A stretch of 64,000 nt of DNA from Undibacterium sp. 5I1 (GCF_034314085.1 NZ_JAVIWI010000001.1:3410001-3474000); one strand, 5' to 3'; counted from the first letter of the stretch, positions 8,244-19,188 are shown. The notes: generated by a model from the letters alone, not told the origin. Numbers and translations are program-made.

Positions 8244-8256
8244 AATGTAGTACATT
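8244..8256. promoter_or_regulatory. Candidate LysR operator between regulator and hmgA
   Basis: AATGTA-G-TACATT is a perfect 13-bp palindrome in the 138-bp divergent promoter region, about 85 bp upstream of hmgA and 45 bp upstream of the LysR gene. Its size resembles the core of LysR sites. Confidence 0.45.
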
Positions 8257-8338
8257 TTTGTATTTATGTCGCAGGTTTTGACTAGCTGGACTATATTGAT
8301 GTCACATCAAAATTGCGCTTATTTCTATAGGAACTGTC

Positions 8339-9679
8339 ATGCCCCACATTAAAGAACATTCCGCTGATTCTGCCTATTCTTCTGTCCAGCGCAGCTATCA
8401 AACCGGATTTGCGAATGAATTCGCTACCGAAGCCTTGCCTGGCGCATTGCCTAAAAATCAGAACTCACCACAGCAGTGTGCGTATGGCTTGTATGCCGAA
8501 CAAATTTCTGGCACGGCATTTACCGCACCGCGCCATTCCAATCGCCGCTCATGGTTGTACCGGATCAGGCCAGCGGCAATGCATCAGCCCTTCGTACAAA
8601 TTGATAATGGCGCGATGACCAATCAGTTTGATCAGGTACCATCGACACCCAATCAATTACGCTGGGATCCGTTGCCGATGCCGGATAAAGCAATTGATTT
8701 TATTGACTCGTGGATGACGATGGCGGGGAATGGCTCAGCGGACGCACAAAGCGGTTGTGCTATCCATTTGTACGCGGCGAATCTCGATATGAGTGATCGG
8801 TTTTTTTATGATGCTGATGCAGAGTTACTGATTATTCCGCAACAAGGTCGTTTGCACATTAAAACTGAACTCGGCGTCATCGATATTGAACCACAAGAAA
8901 TCGCTGTCATCCCGCGTGGTATCCGGTTTCAAATCACGCTGCCGGAAGGTGCCGCGCGTGGCTTTGTTTGCGAGAACTTTGGCGCCACGTTTAAGCTACC
9001 GGATCTGGGCGTAATAGGCTCCAACGGCCTGGCAAACCCACGCGACTTTATGACTCCGCATGCGAGCTATGAAGACCGCGAAGGTGATTTTGAATTGCTG
9101 GCTAAGTTTAGTGGCAATTTGTGGTCTGCCAAAATCGGCCATTCGCCGCTGGATGTCGTTGCATGGCATGGTAATTTTGCGCCCTACAAATATGACTTGC
9201 GGCACTTTAATACCATCGGCTCTATCAGTTATGACCATCCCGATCCGTCGATTTTTTTAGTCTTGCAATCTGCCAGTGATACACCGGGCGTTGATACGAT
9301 CGACTTTGTGATCTTTCCACCGCGCTGGCTAGCAGCAGAAAATACCTTCCGCCCGCCCTGGTTCCATCGTAATATCGCCAGCGAATTTATGGGCTTAATC
9401 CACGGCCAGTATGATGCTAAATCCGCAGGGTTCAGACCCGGTGGCGCTAGCTTGCATAATTGTATGAGTGGTCATGGCCCGGATGCTGGTACGTTTGACA
9501 AAGCCAGTAAGGCCGACACCAGCGCACCGCATAAGATCGCTGATACCATGGCCTTTATGATCGAGACTCGTACCATCATCAAACCGACGCGTGCGGCAAT
9601 GACGTCTCCGCAATTGCAAGCCGATTACTACCAATGCTGGATGGGTATCAAGAAAAATTTCAATCCCAATCAAGCCTAA
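8339..9679 (+). CDS. hmgA: Homogentisate 1,2-dioxygenase
   Basis: 446-aa non-haem Fe(II) dioxygenase that opens homogentisate to maleylacetoacetate in tyrosine and phenylalanine catabolism. The iron ligands can be placed by comparison with the human enzyme: His343 (PWFHRN), Glu349 (SEFMG) and His379 (SGHGPD). The N-terminal [19 protein letters not shown] is highly family-specific. fahA follows 24 bp downstream, forming an operon, and the divergent LysR gene is the likely controller. Maleylacetoacetate isomerase is not in the window. Confidence 0.98.
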   Translation: MPHIKEHSADSAYSSVQRSYQTGFANEFATEALPGALPKNQNSPQQCAYGLYAEQISGTAFTAPRHSNRRSWLYRIRPAAMHQPFVQIDNGAMTNQFDQVPSTPNQLRWDPLPMPDKAIDFIDSWMTMAGNGSADAQSGCAIHLYAANLDMSDRFFYDADAELLIIPQQGRLHIKTELGVIDIEPQEIAVIPRGIRFQITLPEGAARGFVCENFGATFKLPDLGVIGSNGLANPRDFMTPHASYEDREGDFELLAKFSGNLWSAKIGHSPLDVVAWHGNFAPYKYDLRHFNTIGSISYDHPDPSIFLVLQSASDTPGVDTIDFVIFPPRWLAAENTFRPPWFHRNIASEFMGLIHGQYDAKSAGFRPGGASLHNCMSGHGPDAGTFDKASKADTSAPHKIADTMAFMIETRTIIKPTRAAMTSPQLQADYYQCWMGIKKNFNPNQA

Positions 9680-9703
9680 CGATATCCAAATAGGAACCTC
9701 AAT

Positions 9704-11041
9704 ATGAGCAATCAAGCGACTCTGCAATTGAATGAAACCCACGATATTAACTTGCGTAGCTGGGTCACCTCTGCGAATGATATCAACAGCGATTTTCCGA
9801 TACAAAATTTGCCTTATGGCGTATTCCGCAAGAAAGGGACTGCAGAAAATTTCCGTATCGGTGTCGCGATTGGTGATCAGATTTTGGATCTCGCAGCAGC
9901 ATATGCGCTAGGCGTTTTTTCAACGTTAAAATCGACGGCATTTGATCAGGCGATCCGCAGTACTCACTTAAATGCCTTGATGGAATTAGGCAACGCGACC
10001 TGGACAACATTACGTCTGCAACTATCGCGAGCGCTGCGTGAAGGCATGTCGCAACAAGATTTATTGAAAAGTGCTTTAGTGCCGCAAGCAAATGCGGAAT
10101 ATGCTCTGCCTGCACACATCGGTGACTATACCGATTTTTTCACTTCCATCCATCATGCGACGGCTGTGGGTAAATTATTCCGTCCTGATAATCCACTGAT
10201 GCCCAATTACAAATGGGTACCGATTGGCTACCATGGTCGTTCATCATCGGTTGTGATCTCTGGTCAGCAGTTCCGTCGCCCTGTCGGACAAACTATGCCA
10301 CCGACGGCGACAACTCCGGTGTTTGGCGCAGCAAAGCGGATTGATTATGAAGCCGAGATTGGTATTTTTGTAGGGCAAGGTAATGCAATCGGCGATGCGG
10401 TAGCGATTGATGATGCAGAATCGCATGTGTTTGGTCTGTGTTTGCTCAACGATTGGTCGGCACGCGATATGCAAGCCTGGGAATACCAACCACTAGGACC
10501 TTTCCTAGCGAAGAATTTTGCCACCACGATTTCGCCTTGGGTCGTTACGCTAGAAGCTTTGGCACCCTATCGTTTGCAATGGCAACGTGACGCGGTAGAT
10601 CCACAACCGCTACCGTATCTGGATTCTGCAGCGGTGCGCGAACAAGGTGCATTTGACGTGCAGATGGAAGTTTTGCTACAAACCAAATCTATGCGTGAGC
10701 AAGGCCTGCCTGCGCAGCGTTTATCGCTTTCTAACTTCCGTCATTCTTACTGGAGCGTTTCGCAATTAGTGGCGCATCACACCGTCAACGGTTGTAACCT
10801 GCGCGCTGGAGATTTACTCGGTTCAGGAACTCAATCAGGTCCTACACCGGAAGAAGCAGGATCGTTGTTGGAACTGAGTGTCGGCGGCAAACAGCCACTG
10901 ATATTAAGCAATGGCGAGCAACGCACATTTATGGAAGATGGCGACTCCATCATCATGCGCGCCTGGACGGAAAAGTCAGGCTTGCCACGGATAGGTTTTG
11001 GGGAAGTTGAAGGGACTTTACTGCCTGCAAGACAATTTTAA
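9704..11041 (+). CDS. fahA: Fumarylacetoacetase
   Basis: 445 aa; hydrolyses fumarylacetoacetate to fumarate and acetoacetate, the last step of the homogentisate pathway. Metal ligands align with the mammalian enzyme: Asp144 (YTDFF), Glu216 and Glu218 (YEAEIG), Asp250 (LLNDWSARD); the catalytic His is His151. An N-terminal SH3-like domain (about 1-125) precedes the hydrolase domain. It is co-transcribed with hmgA and ends at a strong terminator. Confidence 0.98.
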   Translation: MSNQATLQLNETHDINLRSWVTSANDINSDFPIQNLPYGVFRKKGTAENFRIGVAIGDQILDLAAAYALGVFSTLKSTAFDQAIRSTHLNALMELGNATWTTLRLQLSRALREGMSQQDLLKSALVPQANAEYALPAHIGDYTDFFTSIHHATAVGKLFRPDNPLMPNYKWVPIGYHGRSSSVVISGQQFRRPVGQTMPPTATTPVFGAAKRIDYEAEIGIFVGQGNAIGDAVAIDDAESHVFGLCLLNDWSARDMQAWEYQPLGPFLAKNFATTISPWVVTLEALAPYRLQWQRDAVDPQPLPYLDSAAVREQGAFDVQMEVLLQTKSMREQGLPAQRLSLSNFRHSYWSVSQLVAHHTVNGCNLRAGDLLGSGTQSGPTPEEAGSLLELSVGGKQPLILSNGEQRTFMEDGDSIIMRAWTEKSGLPRIGFGEVEGTLLPARQF

Positions 11042-11060
11042 ACTGTGAACTGATTAAATA

Positions 11061-11100
11061 AAAAAAGCGTATGCAAATGAATTTTGCATGCGCTTTTTTT
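11061..11100 (+). terminator. Terminator of hmgA-fahA
   Basis: A long stem (AAAAAAGCGTATGCAAA with TTTGCATGCGCTTTTTT, one wobble) is followed by a T-run; it also has a T-run on the minus strand, so it could serve the convergent isochorismatase gene. Confidence 0.9.
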
Positions 11101-11177
11101 ATCGATGTACTGACAGACCGTCGCTAAACCATAAACGCCTGACTCATCTTATATAACTTATCTAACTTATATCTTAG

Positions 11178-11711
11178 TTAGATCAGCACATCGCTCGCCG
11201 CAACGGCAACAGCGACTACCCCAAAGCTGTCTATATTGGTGAGGGTGCGGTTGTGATGCCGGATGATCTGCGCGGCAGTCAAAATCTCGCTATCTTCAGT
11301 GGTATGTGCATCCGCAACCAAGACCACAGGGTAAGTCAACGCCAATGCTCTGCGCACCGTGGTGTCAACACAAAATTCTGTCTGCATACCGCAAATAATC
11401 AGATTAGTTATCGCATGCTGTTTCAGCAAAGCATCTAACTCCGTCTGATGAAAAGAATCTGAAGCAGTCTTACGAAGCCGTAAGTCGCTTGGCTCAATAT
11501 GAAGACCGTCCGCCAGTTGCCAAGCTTTGCTACCAAATGTCAGTAAACCTGATGATGACTCATGCTGGATAAAGATCACGAGCGCACCTGCATCTCGCAC
11601 TTTTTTTGACACCATATTGACGTTGGCAATGACACGTTGCGATTCAAAAGTGGTGTACTTACCTTCGCATAAACCTTGCTGGACATCGATGATTAACAGT
11701 GCTGTTTTCAT
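11178..11711 (-). CDS. Isochorismatase-family cysteine hydrolase
   Basis: 177 aa with the family catalytic triad Asp9 (LLIIDVQ), Lys81 (RLRKTASDSF) and Cys114 (GMQTEFCVD); the cis-peptide motif precedes Cys. Members include nicotinamidases and other amidases or N-carbamoyl hydrolases; the sequence does not contain clear nicotinamidase metal-site residues, so the substrate stays open. It is monocistronic and convergent with fahA. The start lacks a clear ribosome site. Confidence 0.85.
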   Translation of the reverse strand: MKTALLIIDVQQGLCEGKYTTFESQRVIANVNMVSKKVRDAGALVIFIQHESSSGLLTFGSKAWQLADGLHIEPSDLRLRKTASDSFHQTELDALLKQHAITNLIICGMQTEFCVDTTVRRALALTYPVVLVADAHTTEDSEILTAAQIIRHHNRTLTNIDSFGVVAVAVAASDVLI

Positions 11712-12107
11712 AGTTTGGAGTCAGTTTTCATTATGAGTAACTAAGCAAATACGTAATTTTATAGGATCGTATATGCGGCGTCATATTAGGTCGCTTACAT
11801 AGACGATTAATTTTTATAAGCTTGTTTTGCGTAAATTGCCACTCTACCTAGTCCTTGGAGCAAATCCCAGATATCCACTGCGACATAGTGTAATTCTGCG
11901 CATATGCGCAAACCAACTATCCAACCGCGAAACGATTAGTTCTGATTTTTTGTAGTGTGTTTTATTCTGCAAGGCACAAACAGCAATAACCGATAACCGA
12001 TAACCGATGGCATGCAATCAAAACTAGCATCGACGGTCGATATTGGTTGCAACGTCTTTATTAAAGTTTTACTGAGTGTTCTGGTAAAACCCATTTTCGC
12101 TAAATAT
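11712..12107. other. Intergenic region with a perfect 14-bp palindrome
   Basis: A gap of about 400 bp with no ORF I can support. TGCGCATATGCGCA at 11897-11910 is a perfect palindrome that might be a regulator site. Repeat copy B begins at the right edge. Confidence 0.5.
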
Positions 12108-12191
12108 ATATACTCCCTATTAGTATATTTAATTGTCCATGTAATTCCTAGACGATAGAGCATATTTTAATAATTCAGTGGGGAGTATATT
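12108..12191 (+). repeat. 84-85 bp dispersed element, copy B
   Basis: Begins ATATACT-CCCTATT-AGTATAT (perfect 7-bp stem, 7-nt loop), continues TTAATTGTCCA with a degraded partner (TAGACGA), and ends GGGGAGTATATT. The first ten bases are also fully complementary to the last GGGAGTATAT. It ends 44 bp before the start of the EAL-like gene and so may be in its leader. Confidence 0.9.
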
Positions 12192-12235
12192 CAATATCAA
12201 GCGTATTTTTTACCGACATACGCATTGGAGTCAAC

Positions 12236-13105
12236 ATGACATCTCCTGCTTTACAACAATATTTGCGGCATTTACAGCTTGCCAATCCAGCTAACACTCA
12301 CATCCGTCTGGATGCGCAAGGTCAGGCTTTGGGGCGATATTTTCATTCGACCTTGACGAGTACATTTCAGCCAGTTCGTGCTCATCTGGATCAGCACATC
12401 GTGGCTTATGATGGTTATGCCCGTAGTTATGCTGTTGATGGCGGGGGCTTACATATCTGGAAATTGCTTGACCACGCCGCTAATGATGATGAGTCGGTAG
12501 AGCTAGATCGCTTATGCCGGATTTTGCATACGATCAATTTTTACCAGCAAGCGTCATCGCAGGCAACGACATTGGATTTGTTTTTAAGCATCCACACCCG
12601 CTTGTTAACCGCGGTAGAAGGTAATCATGGCGCGGCGTTTCGGCGGATTCTTCATCTGCTGGAGTTGCCGCAGCAGCAGATCGTTTTGCAATTGCCACAA
12701 ATTATTCCTAATCAACGCTGGATGCTGCAACACGTAGCAGACAATTACCGACGTAACGGTTTTAGGATAGGTGTGCATGCGAGCGATACCTTGCAGGCAT
12801 TGGAGCTCATGGCAAAAATACGTCCCGATGTCATCAAGATTGATGTACGCCAGGTTGTCGCCAAGGACGCTGGGGCTGAGTCTGCACAACACGACTCATT
12901 GCGGACTTTATTGAAGCATGCAAATCAACTCGGTAGTCGCGTCATATTTAAGCGGATAGAGACAGATCAGCAGTTGCAATCATTGACACAGATTGTAGAA
13001 GAGCTGTCAGCCAACCAGACTTTGCCTTATTTCTTGCAGGGATTTTTGCTGGATACACCCAAGGCCAGCCTCGGCGTCGATAACGAGACTGCGAAAGCTG
13101 CTTGA
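12236..13105 (+). CDS. Degenerate EAL-domain protein
   Basis: 289 aa. The order of segments follows an EAL domain: FQPV (44-47), the EAL position reading DGY (59-61) before Arg63, LSIHTRL, LQLPQII, GFRIGVHASDT, RPDVIKID, and LQGFLLDTP near the end. Only the lysine of IKID and the QGF segment are kept; the ELTE glutamate is Gln, the DDFG aspartates are His-Ala, and the EAL glutamate is Asp. It should therefore not hydrolyse cyclic di-GMP and is more likely a binding or protein-interaction domain. A GGAG site 8 nt upstream supports the start. It lies 145 bp before cysT, possibly in the same transcription unit. Confidence 0.75.
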   Translation: MTSPALQQYLRHLQLANPANTHIRLDAQGQALGRYFHSTLTSTFQPVRAHLDQHIVAYDGYARSYAVDGGGLHIWKLLDHAANDDESVELDRLCRILHTINFYQQASSQATTLDLFLSIHTRLLTAVEGNHGAAFRRILHLLELPQQQIVLQLPQIIPNQRWMLQHVADNYRRNGFRIGVHASDTLQALELMAKIRPDVIKIDVRQVVAKDAGAESAQHDSLRTLLKHANQLGSRVIFKRIETDQQLQSLTQIVEELSANQTLPYFLQGFLLDTPKASLGVDNETAKAA

Positions 13106-13250
13106 GCAAAATACTTATATGACCGGTAACTTCCCGCAAAAAATCCTGCCCTTTATACGAAATTCGTCTATCAACATTCGAAAAAAATCGTTTTCTATAT
13201 AACGAGCGAGTGCCATTATTGCCCCTCAACGGCTAAATAAGTAATAACGA

Positions 13251-14120
13251 ATGGCATTCTCACTCACTCCTAAGCTGCAAAAACAGCGCAATGCTCCCAG
13301 CAGAGTTATCCCGGGTTTTCATCTGACCTTGGGATTTACTCTACTGTACCTCAGCCTGATTGTGTTGATCCCGCTGTCGGCGATTTTTTTAAAAACCTTC
13401 ACCATGACCTGGGAGGCGTTTTGGAATACCGTCACGTCGGAGCGGGTGCTGGCGTCTTATCGCCTGACATTTGGTGCCTCGTTTTTAGCCGCGCTGATCA
13501 ATGTGGTGTTTGGCGGGATCGTAGCCTGGGTGTTAGTGCGGTATAAATTCCCGGGCAAACGTCTGATTGATGCGCTGGTCGATTTGCCGTTTGCGCTGCC
13601 GACTGCGGTTGCCGGGATCACCTTGGCAACGCTGTATGCGCCCAATGGCTGGTTGGGAAAATATCTGGAACCACTAGGTATCAAAGTTGCGTTTACGCCG
13701 CTGGGTGTATTAGTGGCGCTGACGTTTATCGGTTTGCCTTTTGTGGTGCGCACCGTGCAACCGGTGTTGGAAGAAGCCGAAAAAGAATTAGAAGAAGCCG
13801 CCATTAGTCTGGGCGCCAGTCATTGGCAAACCTTTGTCAAAGTGATTTTGCCAACCATCTTGCCGGCTCTGCTAACAGGCTTTGCGCTGGCCTTTGCGCG
13901 GGCCACGGGTGAATACGGATCAGTGATTTTTATCGCCGGCAATATGCCTATGGTGTCCGAAATTACCCCGCTGTTTATGATCACAAAATTAGAGCAATAC
14001 GATTATGCCGGTGCGACCGCCATTGCTGTCGTCATGCTGATGCTGTCCTTTAGCTTGCTACTAACGATCAATTTATTGCAATCCTGGAGCCGCAACCGTA
14101 ACAAAAGTGAGCCTGCATAA
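13251..14120 (+). CDS. cysT: Sulfate/thiosulfate ABC transporter permease CysT
   Basis: 289-aa inner-membrane permease with six predicted helices and the ABC permease EAA loop ([20 protein letters not shown]). Residues [15 protein letters not shown] and [19 protein letters not shown] are characteristic of CysT (CysU). It pairs with CysW to form the channel. Its stop overlaps the cysW start by one base (TAATG), so translation is coupled. No periplasmic binding-protein gene (sbp or cysP) precedes it, unlike the usual order; it must be encoded elsewhere. Confidence 0.95.
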   Translation: MAFSLTPKLQKQRNAPSRVIPGFHLTLGFTLLYLSLIVLIPLSAIFLKTFTMTWEAFWNTVTSERVLASYRLTFGASFLAALINVVFGGIVAWVLVRYKFPGKRLIDALVDLPFALPTAVAGITLATLYAPNGWLGKYLEPLGIKVAFTPLGVLVALTFIGLPFVVRTVQPVLEEAEKELEEAAISLGASHWQTFVKVILPTILPALLTGFALAFARATGEYGSVIFIAGNMPMVSEITPLFMITKLEQYDYAGATAIAVVMLMLSFSLLLTINLLQSWSRNRNKSEPA

Positions 14121-15040
14121 TGACCAGCACCCCGATTGCGTTTCCCCCGCCAGTTCAGACACCAATTCAGACTTCAGCACCACGTCGTATCGAACCGGCA
14201 ATTAGTTTGTCCGCCACGCTAGAACCTTTATGGGTTCGTGCGCTGCTAATCATCACGGCGCTGACTTTTTTAACTGTGTTCTTGTTCATTCCGCTGGCAG
14301 CCGTATTTTTTGAAGCGTTTAAAAAAGGATGGGAAGTTTACCTTAAGGCCATCGTCGAACCGGATGCTTTGTCCGCCATCAAACTGACGTTGATTACCGC
14401 CGCCATTGCGGTACCGCTGAATCTGGTTTTTGGTGTCGCCGCTGCCTGGACGATTGCTAAATTTGAGTTCCGCGGCAAACAGTTTTTGCTGACCTTGATT
14501 GACTTACCGTTCTCGGTATCGCCTGTGATTTCTGGTTTGATTTATGTCTTGTTGTTTGGTGCGCAAGGCTGGCTTGGTCCATGGTTGCGGGAACACGACA
14601 TCAAGATTTTATTCGCGGTGCCTGGCATCGTACTGGCGACTATTTTTGTGACCTTCCCTTTCATTGCGCGTGAGTTGATTCCCTTGATGGAGGCACAAGG
14701 TAGCGAGGAAGAAGAAGCTGCTTTGGTACTCGGTGCCTCTGGCTGGAAAACCTTCTGGCATGTGACCTTACCGAATATTAAGTGGGGCTTGTTATACGGC
14801 GTGATCTTATGTAACGCCCGCGCCATGGGTGAGTTTGGCGCGGTATCGGTGGTGTCTGGGCATATCCGTGGCGAGACTAATACCATGCCTTTGCAAGTCG
14901 AAATTCTCTATAACGAATACAACTTTACTGCGGCTTTTGCGGTGGCATCACTGCTCACTTTGCTGGCATTACTGACGCTGGCGCTGAAGTCGATTGTTGA
15001 ATGGCGAACACGAGAAAATCAGGCGCTTCCGCAAGAGTAA
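14120..15040 (+). CDS. cysW: Sulfate ABC transporter permease CysW
   Basis: 306-aa second permease of the sulfate importer, with an N-terminal cytoplasmic extension (about 45 residues) before the first helix and the EAA loop [36 protein letters not shown] is a CysW signature. It is translationally coupled to cysT and followed 39 bp later by cysA. Confidence 0.96.
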   Translation: MTSTPIAFPPPVQTPIQTSAPRRIEPAISLSATLEPLWVRALLIITALTFLTVFLFIPLAAVFFEAFKKGWEVYLKAIVEPDALSAIKLTLITAAIAVPLNLVFGVAAAWTIAKFEFRGKQFLLTLIDLPFSVSPVISGLIYVLLFGAQGWLGPWLREHDIKILFAVPGIVLATIFVTFPFIARELIPLMEAQGSEEEEAALVLGASGWKTFWHVTLPNIKWGLLYGVILCNARAMGEFGAVSVVSGHIRGETNTMPLQVEILYNEYNFTAAFAVASLLTLLALLTLALKSIVEWRTRENQALPQE

Positions 15041-15079
15041 ATTAAGAAAATTTCAAGAGTAAGAATTCAGGAGCAAGTC

Positions 15080-16150
15080 ATGAGTATCGCAGTTCAGCAT
15101 TTACAAAAAAAATTCGGCAGTTTTACTGCGCTTAATGATGTGTCGCTAGAATTTCCTAGCGGTGAATTAACCGCACTCTTAGGTCCGTCTGGCTGCGGAA
15201 AAACTACGCTGTTACGCATCATCGCCGGACTGGAACATGCCGATGCAGGACAAGTTTTACTGGATGGTCAGGACGCCTCAGCCCAGCATGTGCGTGAACG
15301 CCAGGTTGGTTTTGTGTTCCAGCACTATGCGCTGTTTAAGCACATGACGATTTTTGAGAACATCGCGTTTGGCCTCCGGGTCAAGCCACGAGCCTTGCGC
15401 CCCTCGGACGCTGTGATTAAAGAGAAAGTGCATAAATTACTCGACTTGGTCCAGCTCGATTGGCTGGCAGATCGCTACCCACCGCAGTTATCTGGCGGGC
15501 AGCGGCAACGGATCGCGCTGGCGCGGGCGTTGGCAGTGGAACCACGCGTCTTGCTGCTGGATGAACCGTTTGGCGCGCTGGATGCCAAGGTACGTAAAGA
15601 GCTCCGCCGCTGGTTGCGGCGCTTGCATGATGATTTGCATGTCACCAGTATTTTTGTCACGCATGATCAGGAAGAAGCCTTGGAAGTCGCCGACAAAATC
15701 GTTGTAATGAATCAAGGTAAGGTGGAACAAATCGGCGCACCGGCAGCGGTCTACCAAAATCCGGCATCGCCTTTTGTGTACGGCTTTTTGGGGAATGTTA
15801 ACTTGTTCCGTGGTCGTATCCATGAAGGTACTTTGGACGCTGGTGGCGTTGCTTTTGATGCGCCAGATCATGCAGCGACCCGTGACGCGACAGGTATTGG
15901 CTATGTCCGTCCGCACGAGCTGGAAATTGATCGCTATTCACCCGGTGCGGATGGTCTGGTGGTGCAATTACGCCGCGTACACAGCATAGGACCATTAGCG
16001 CAACTGGAACTGGAGCGTGACGACAATGGCGATTTGCTGGAGGCCATGATCTCTAGCGAGCGCTACAACCAGCTAAAACTCAAAGTCGGTGAAGTATTGG
16101 TAGTGAAGCCCAAACGATTGGCTGTCTTTGTCGATCAGACGTCTCTCTAA
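15080..16150 (+). CDS. cysA: Sulfate ABC transporter ATPase CysA
   Basis: 356 aa. The ATPase domain shows Walker [10 protein letters not shown], signature LSGGQRQR, Walker [12 protein letters not shown] and the H-loop VTHDQEEA; the C-terminal 120 residues form the regulatory TOBE-like domain seen in CysA. It energises uptake of sulfate or thiosulfate through CysTW. AGGAGC lies 8 nt upstream of the start. The CysB-type regulator gene follows 19 bp later. Confidence 0.97.
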   Translation: MSIAVQHLQKKFGSFTALNDVSLEFPSGELTALLGPSGCGKTTLLRIIAGLEHADAGQVLLDGQDASAQHVRERQVGFVFQHYALFKHMTIFENIAFGLRVKPRALRPSDAVIKEKVHKLLDLVQLDWLADRYPPQLSGGQRQRIALARALAVEPRVLLLDEPFGALDAKVRKELRRWLRRLHDDLHVTSIFVTHDQEEALEVADKIVVMNQGKVEQIGAPAAVYQNPASPFVYGFLGNVNLFRGRIHEGTLDAGGVAFDAPDHAATRDATGIGYVRPHELEIDRYSPGADGLVVQLRRVHSIGPLAQLELERDDNGDLLEAMISSERYNQLKLKVGEVLVVKPKRLAVFVDQTSL

Positions 16151-16169
16151 TTTTTTTGCCAGACACATT

Positions 16170-17162
16170 ATGAATTTCCAACAATTACGCTCTATCCGCG
16201 AAGCTGCCCGTTGCGGCTATAACCTGACTGAAGTGGCGAATGTTTTATTCACCTCGCAGCCCGGTGTGAGTCGCCAAATTCGAGAGCTAGAAGAAGAACT
16301 TGGCGTCGATATTTTCGAGCGTAACGGCAAACGCCTGACTGGCTTAACCGAACCGGGTAAAGGCATTTTGCATATTATCGAGCGTCTGTTGCTCGAAGCA
16401 GAAAATCTGAAGCAAGCTGGTGACGATTATTCCGATCAAACCAAAGGCACGCTGGCGATTGCGACCACGCATACGCAAGCACGTTACGTGCTGCCAAAAG
16501 TAGTGCAGGGATTTAGAAATAGTTTTCCCGATGTGCGCATCGCACTCCAGCAAAGTTCGCCAGAACATATTGCGGAATGGGTTTTATCGGGTAAGGCAGA
16601 TATAGGGATTGCGACTGAAGGTCTGTCGCAGTTTAAAGATTTAGTCTCCTTCCCATGCTATCAATGGAACCACGTAATCGTTGTGCCAGACGGCCATCCG
16701 CTGCTGCGCAAAACTCAGGTCAGTCAGACACCGATCACGCTGGAAGATTTATCGAATTACCCATTAATCACCTACGACGTCGGCTTTACCGGGCGCGGTC
16801 ACATCGACCAAGCATTTAAAGATGCAGGATTACGGACTGACATTGTGCTGACAGCGATGGACTCCGACGTGATTCAGCAATATGTTGCTCTGGGTTTAGG
16901 TGTGGGTCTGGTAGCAGAAATGGCGGTAGAAAAACAAACCGATGCTCATGGCAATGCGGGTAATGCAGGAAATATTGCCAACCGTTATAGCGCACTACAA
17001 GCGTTGCCAGCCAGTCATTTGTTTGCGCCAAACGTGACTCGACTTGCAGTACGACGCGGTGCCTATCTGCGTAGCTATATTCTGGATTTTATTTTGCAAT
17101 TTGCACCCGAGTTAAAACGCGAACACATCCAGCTCGCAATCGCACCTGAGCAAGAATCATGA
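16170..17162 (+). CDS. cysB: CysB-family LysR regulator
   Basis: 330 aa from the ATG at 16170 (MNFQQLRSIREAAR); an upstream in-frame start would overlap cysA and add residues not found in the family. The HTH segment LTEVANVLFTSQPGVSRQIRELEEELG is typical of CysB/Cbl/CysB-like regulators, which sense O- or N-acetylserine and activate sulfate uptake and assimilation. It is the last gene of the cysTWA operon, the usual betaproteobacterial layout. The effector domain contains the expected TTHTQARYVLPKVV segment. Confidence 0.93.
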   Translation: MNFQQLRSIREAARCGYNLTEVANVLFTSQPGVSRQIRELEEELGVDIFERNGKRLTGLTEPGKGILHIIERLLLEAENLKQAGDDYSDQTKGTLAIATTHTQARYVLPKVVQGFRNSFPDVRIALQQSSPEHIAEWVLSGKADIGIATEGLSQFKDLVSFPCYQWNHVIVVPDGHPLLRKTQVSQTPITLEDLSNYPLITYDVGFTGRGHIDQAFKDAGLRTDIVLTAMDSDVIQQYVALGLGVGLVAEMAVEKQTDAHGNAGNAGNIANRYSALQALPASHLFAPNVTRLAVRRGAYLRSYILDFILQFAPELKREHIQLAIAPEQES

Positions 17163-17192
17163 GCACTACCTGGTCTACGATAAGGATAGTCG

Positions 17193-17942
17193 CTAACCAG
17201 TAACCAGGCCGTCAATTACCTGTATTGTTTTGTCACAGCGGCTAGCCAGGTCAGGATTGTGGGTCACAAATAAAATAGTCGTTTTTTGTTCGTGATTAAA
17301 ACGCCGTAATAAGTTAAAAACTTCATCAGCGCTTTTGGTATCGAGATTACCCGTCGGCTCATCCGCTAGCAGCAAAGCCGGATTCATCGCGAGCGCACGT
17401 GCTAATGCGACGCGTTGCTGCTGTCCTCCGCTTAGATTGCCCGCCAGATTATTTTGCCAGTTTGTCAGACCCACATCGCCGAGTAAAGCTGCTGCGCGCT
17501 CCTGCATTTGCTTGTTCAGAAATTCCTCCGCACCTAGCATCGGCATCATGACATTTTCGAGCGCAGTGAATGCGGTAATCAGATGATGATATTGAAAGAC
17601 AAAACCAATATTGTGACCTCGCAAACGAGTCACCGCTTTGTCATCAAGTGCAGTCGTCTCTTCGCCACAGATCGCGATGGTTCCTGCTGACGGACGATCC
17701 AGTAGCCCGACGATATTGAGCAAGGTACTTTTGCCAGAACCGGAGGGTCCCATTACGGCACAAAATTCACCTTGATGTAAGGTGAGATCAATACCATGCA
17801 GTACTTCTGTCGCAATCGGGGTTCCTATATTGAATGTCTTTCGGACGCCACGTAGTTGTACAACGATGTCGCCAACTGGCAATTTTTCCGGGGAAGCAGG
17901 CAACTCCGGAAGGGGATTAGTCACGTTGGATGCAGAGGTCAT
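17193..17942 (-). CDS. ABC transporter ATPase (LolD/MacB type)
   Basis: 249 aa from the ATG at 17942, which follows the permease stop by one base (TGATATG); a start 30 nt earlier is also open but would overlap the permease. Walker [10 protein letters not shown], signature [15 protein letters not shown] and Walker [12 protein letters not shown] are intact, and the sequence falls in the LolD/MacB/FtsE class that drives mechanotransmission rather than import. It is the third gene of the adaptor-permease-ATPase operon. Although LolD-like, the adaptor gene upstream argues for efflux rather than lipoprotein sorting. Confidence 0.92.
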   Translation of the reverse strand: MTSASNVTNPLPELPASPEKLPVGDIVVQLRGVRKTFNIGTPIATEVLHGIDLTLHQGEFCAVMGPSGSGKSTLLNIVGLLDRPSAGTIAICGEETTALDDKAVTRLRGHNIGFVFQYHHLITAFTALENVMMPMLGAEEFLNKQMQERAAALLGDVGLTNWQNNLAGNLSGGQQQRVALARALAMNPALLLADEPTGNLDTKSADEVFNLLRRFNHEQKTTILFVTHNPDLASRCDKTIQVIDGLVTG

Positions 17943-17943
17943 A

Positions 17944-19188
17944 TCAGCCACCGATTGCCACCACCGGGTCAAGACGAGCCGCTCTTAAAGCAGGGGCAAA
18001 AGCGGCGAGCAGTCCGGTCATCGTTGCCAATAATAATGCGGTAATGAATAAAGCCGGATCAAACTGTAGGGGGAATAAGGCCGTGCCGTCCGCATTTCGC
18101 GCGTACCGCTGCCACAACACCAAGGCCATAGCACCAATAGCGCAGCCTGCGACCGCACCGCCGAGACCAAGTACGCCGCCTTGCAATAAAAACACTCTGA
18201 GTATTTGTCCTTGAGAAATCCCCATGGCGCGCAGTATTCCGATCTCTCGTGACTTTTGAACCACCACGACAACCAGCACACTCGCAATCCCGAACGCGAC
18301 CGACAAACCAACAAAAAACCGTATTGCCGTGTTGGCAGTAGTTTGCGCACTGACGGCGGCAAAAAATTGGGCACTGGTTTTAATCCAGCTGTCTGCCTCT
18401 ACACCGGTCGCGGCAGTAATTTGTTGCGCAATCACTTCCGCAGCATAAACATCGCGCACAGTGACTTCAAGACTGGACACGCCGCCTGGTAAACCCAACA
18501 GGCTTTGCGCGGTATGTAATGCGATAAACGTATTGCGCTGATTTGCGCCTTTATTCCCCAAATCAAAAATCCCTGAAATTGTGAGCGTGCTGGTCGCACC
18601 ACTCGCTGTCGAAATCAATAATTTATCCCCTACGTCGACGCCCAAGTCGCTGGCTAATTCTGTCCCGATCAGTATCTCTGTCCCTAAAATACTCGATTTT
18701 CCTCGTACTATTTTGTCATTGATATCCACTATCCGATAATACAAGTCAGGCTCGATCCCGCTGACCGTAATCGCATGACTGACGCTGCCGCGTACCACCA
18801 GAGCCGATCCGCCAGCGACAGGCGATACCACGAGGACATCGGGCATGGCACGTATCTGTGTTGCCACGGCTTGCCATTGATCAATCGACTTTATTCTTTG
18901 CAAGGGTGGTTGAATAATCGCGCCTTCGACTTCGGTATTCGCTGAAATTACAACTGGTCGTAACGGACGGGTGACTTCCTGCGGAGGTAATAGTTGAATA
19001 TGGGCTTGTGCTGATAAAACACGCTTGATAAAGTTAGACTGCAAGCCGCTGAGCAAAGCGGACATAAACACAATTACGCCAACCCCGATAGCAACGCCTG
19101 CAATGATAAATACAGTCTGTAGCCGCCCCTCCCGTAAGAAGCGAATAGCAACAATCCATTCAAATGGAAGCCAGGCTGTTAACATCAC
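17944..19188 (-). CDS. FtsX/MacB-like ABC permease
   Basis: 414 aa. One N-terminal helix (about residues 18-40, [20 protein letters not shown]), a large periplasmic MacB-core domain, and three C-terminal helices separated by [17 protein letters not shown], the typical FtsX motif. Unlike MacB it carries no fused ATPase; the ATPase is the next gene, with one base between stop and start. The adaptor gene ends 7 bp upstream. Together these make a tripartite exporter; the outer-membrane factor is not here. Confidence 0.92.
   Translation of the reverse strand: MMLTAWLPFEWIVAIRFLREGRLQTVFIIAGVAIGVGVIVFMSALLSGLQSNFIKRVLSAQAHIQLLPPQEVTRPLRPVVISANTEVEGAIIQPPLQRIKSIDQWQAVATQIRAMPDVLVVSPVAGGSALVVRGSVSHAITVSGIEPDLYYRIVDINDKIVRGKSSILGTEILIGTELASDLGVDVGDKLLISTASGATSTLTISGIFDLGNKGANQRNTFIALHTAQSLLGLPGGVSSLEVTVRDVYAAEVIAQQITAATGVEADSWIKTSAQFFAAVSAQTTANTAIRFFVGLSVAFGIASVLVVVVVQKSREIGILRAMGISQGQILRVFLLQGGVLGLGGAVAGCAIGAMALVLWQRYARNADGTALFPLQFDPALFITALLLATMTGLLAAFAPALRAARLDPVVAIGG

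Noticed and set aside
17943..17972. Longer ATPase start at 17972
   Set aside because: Would overlap the permease end by 29 bp, while TGATATG gives a standard coupled start at 17942.
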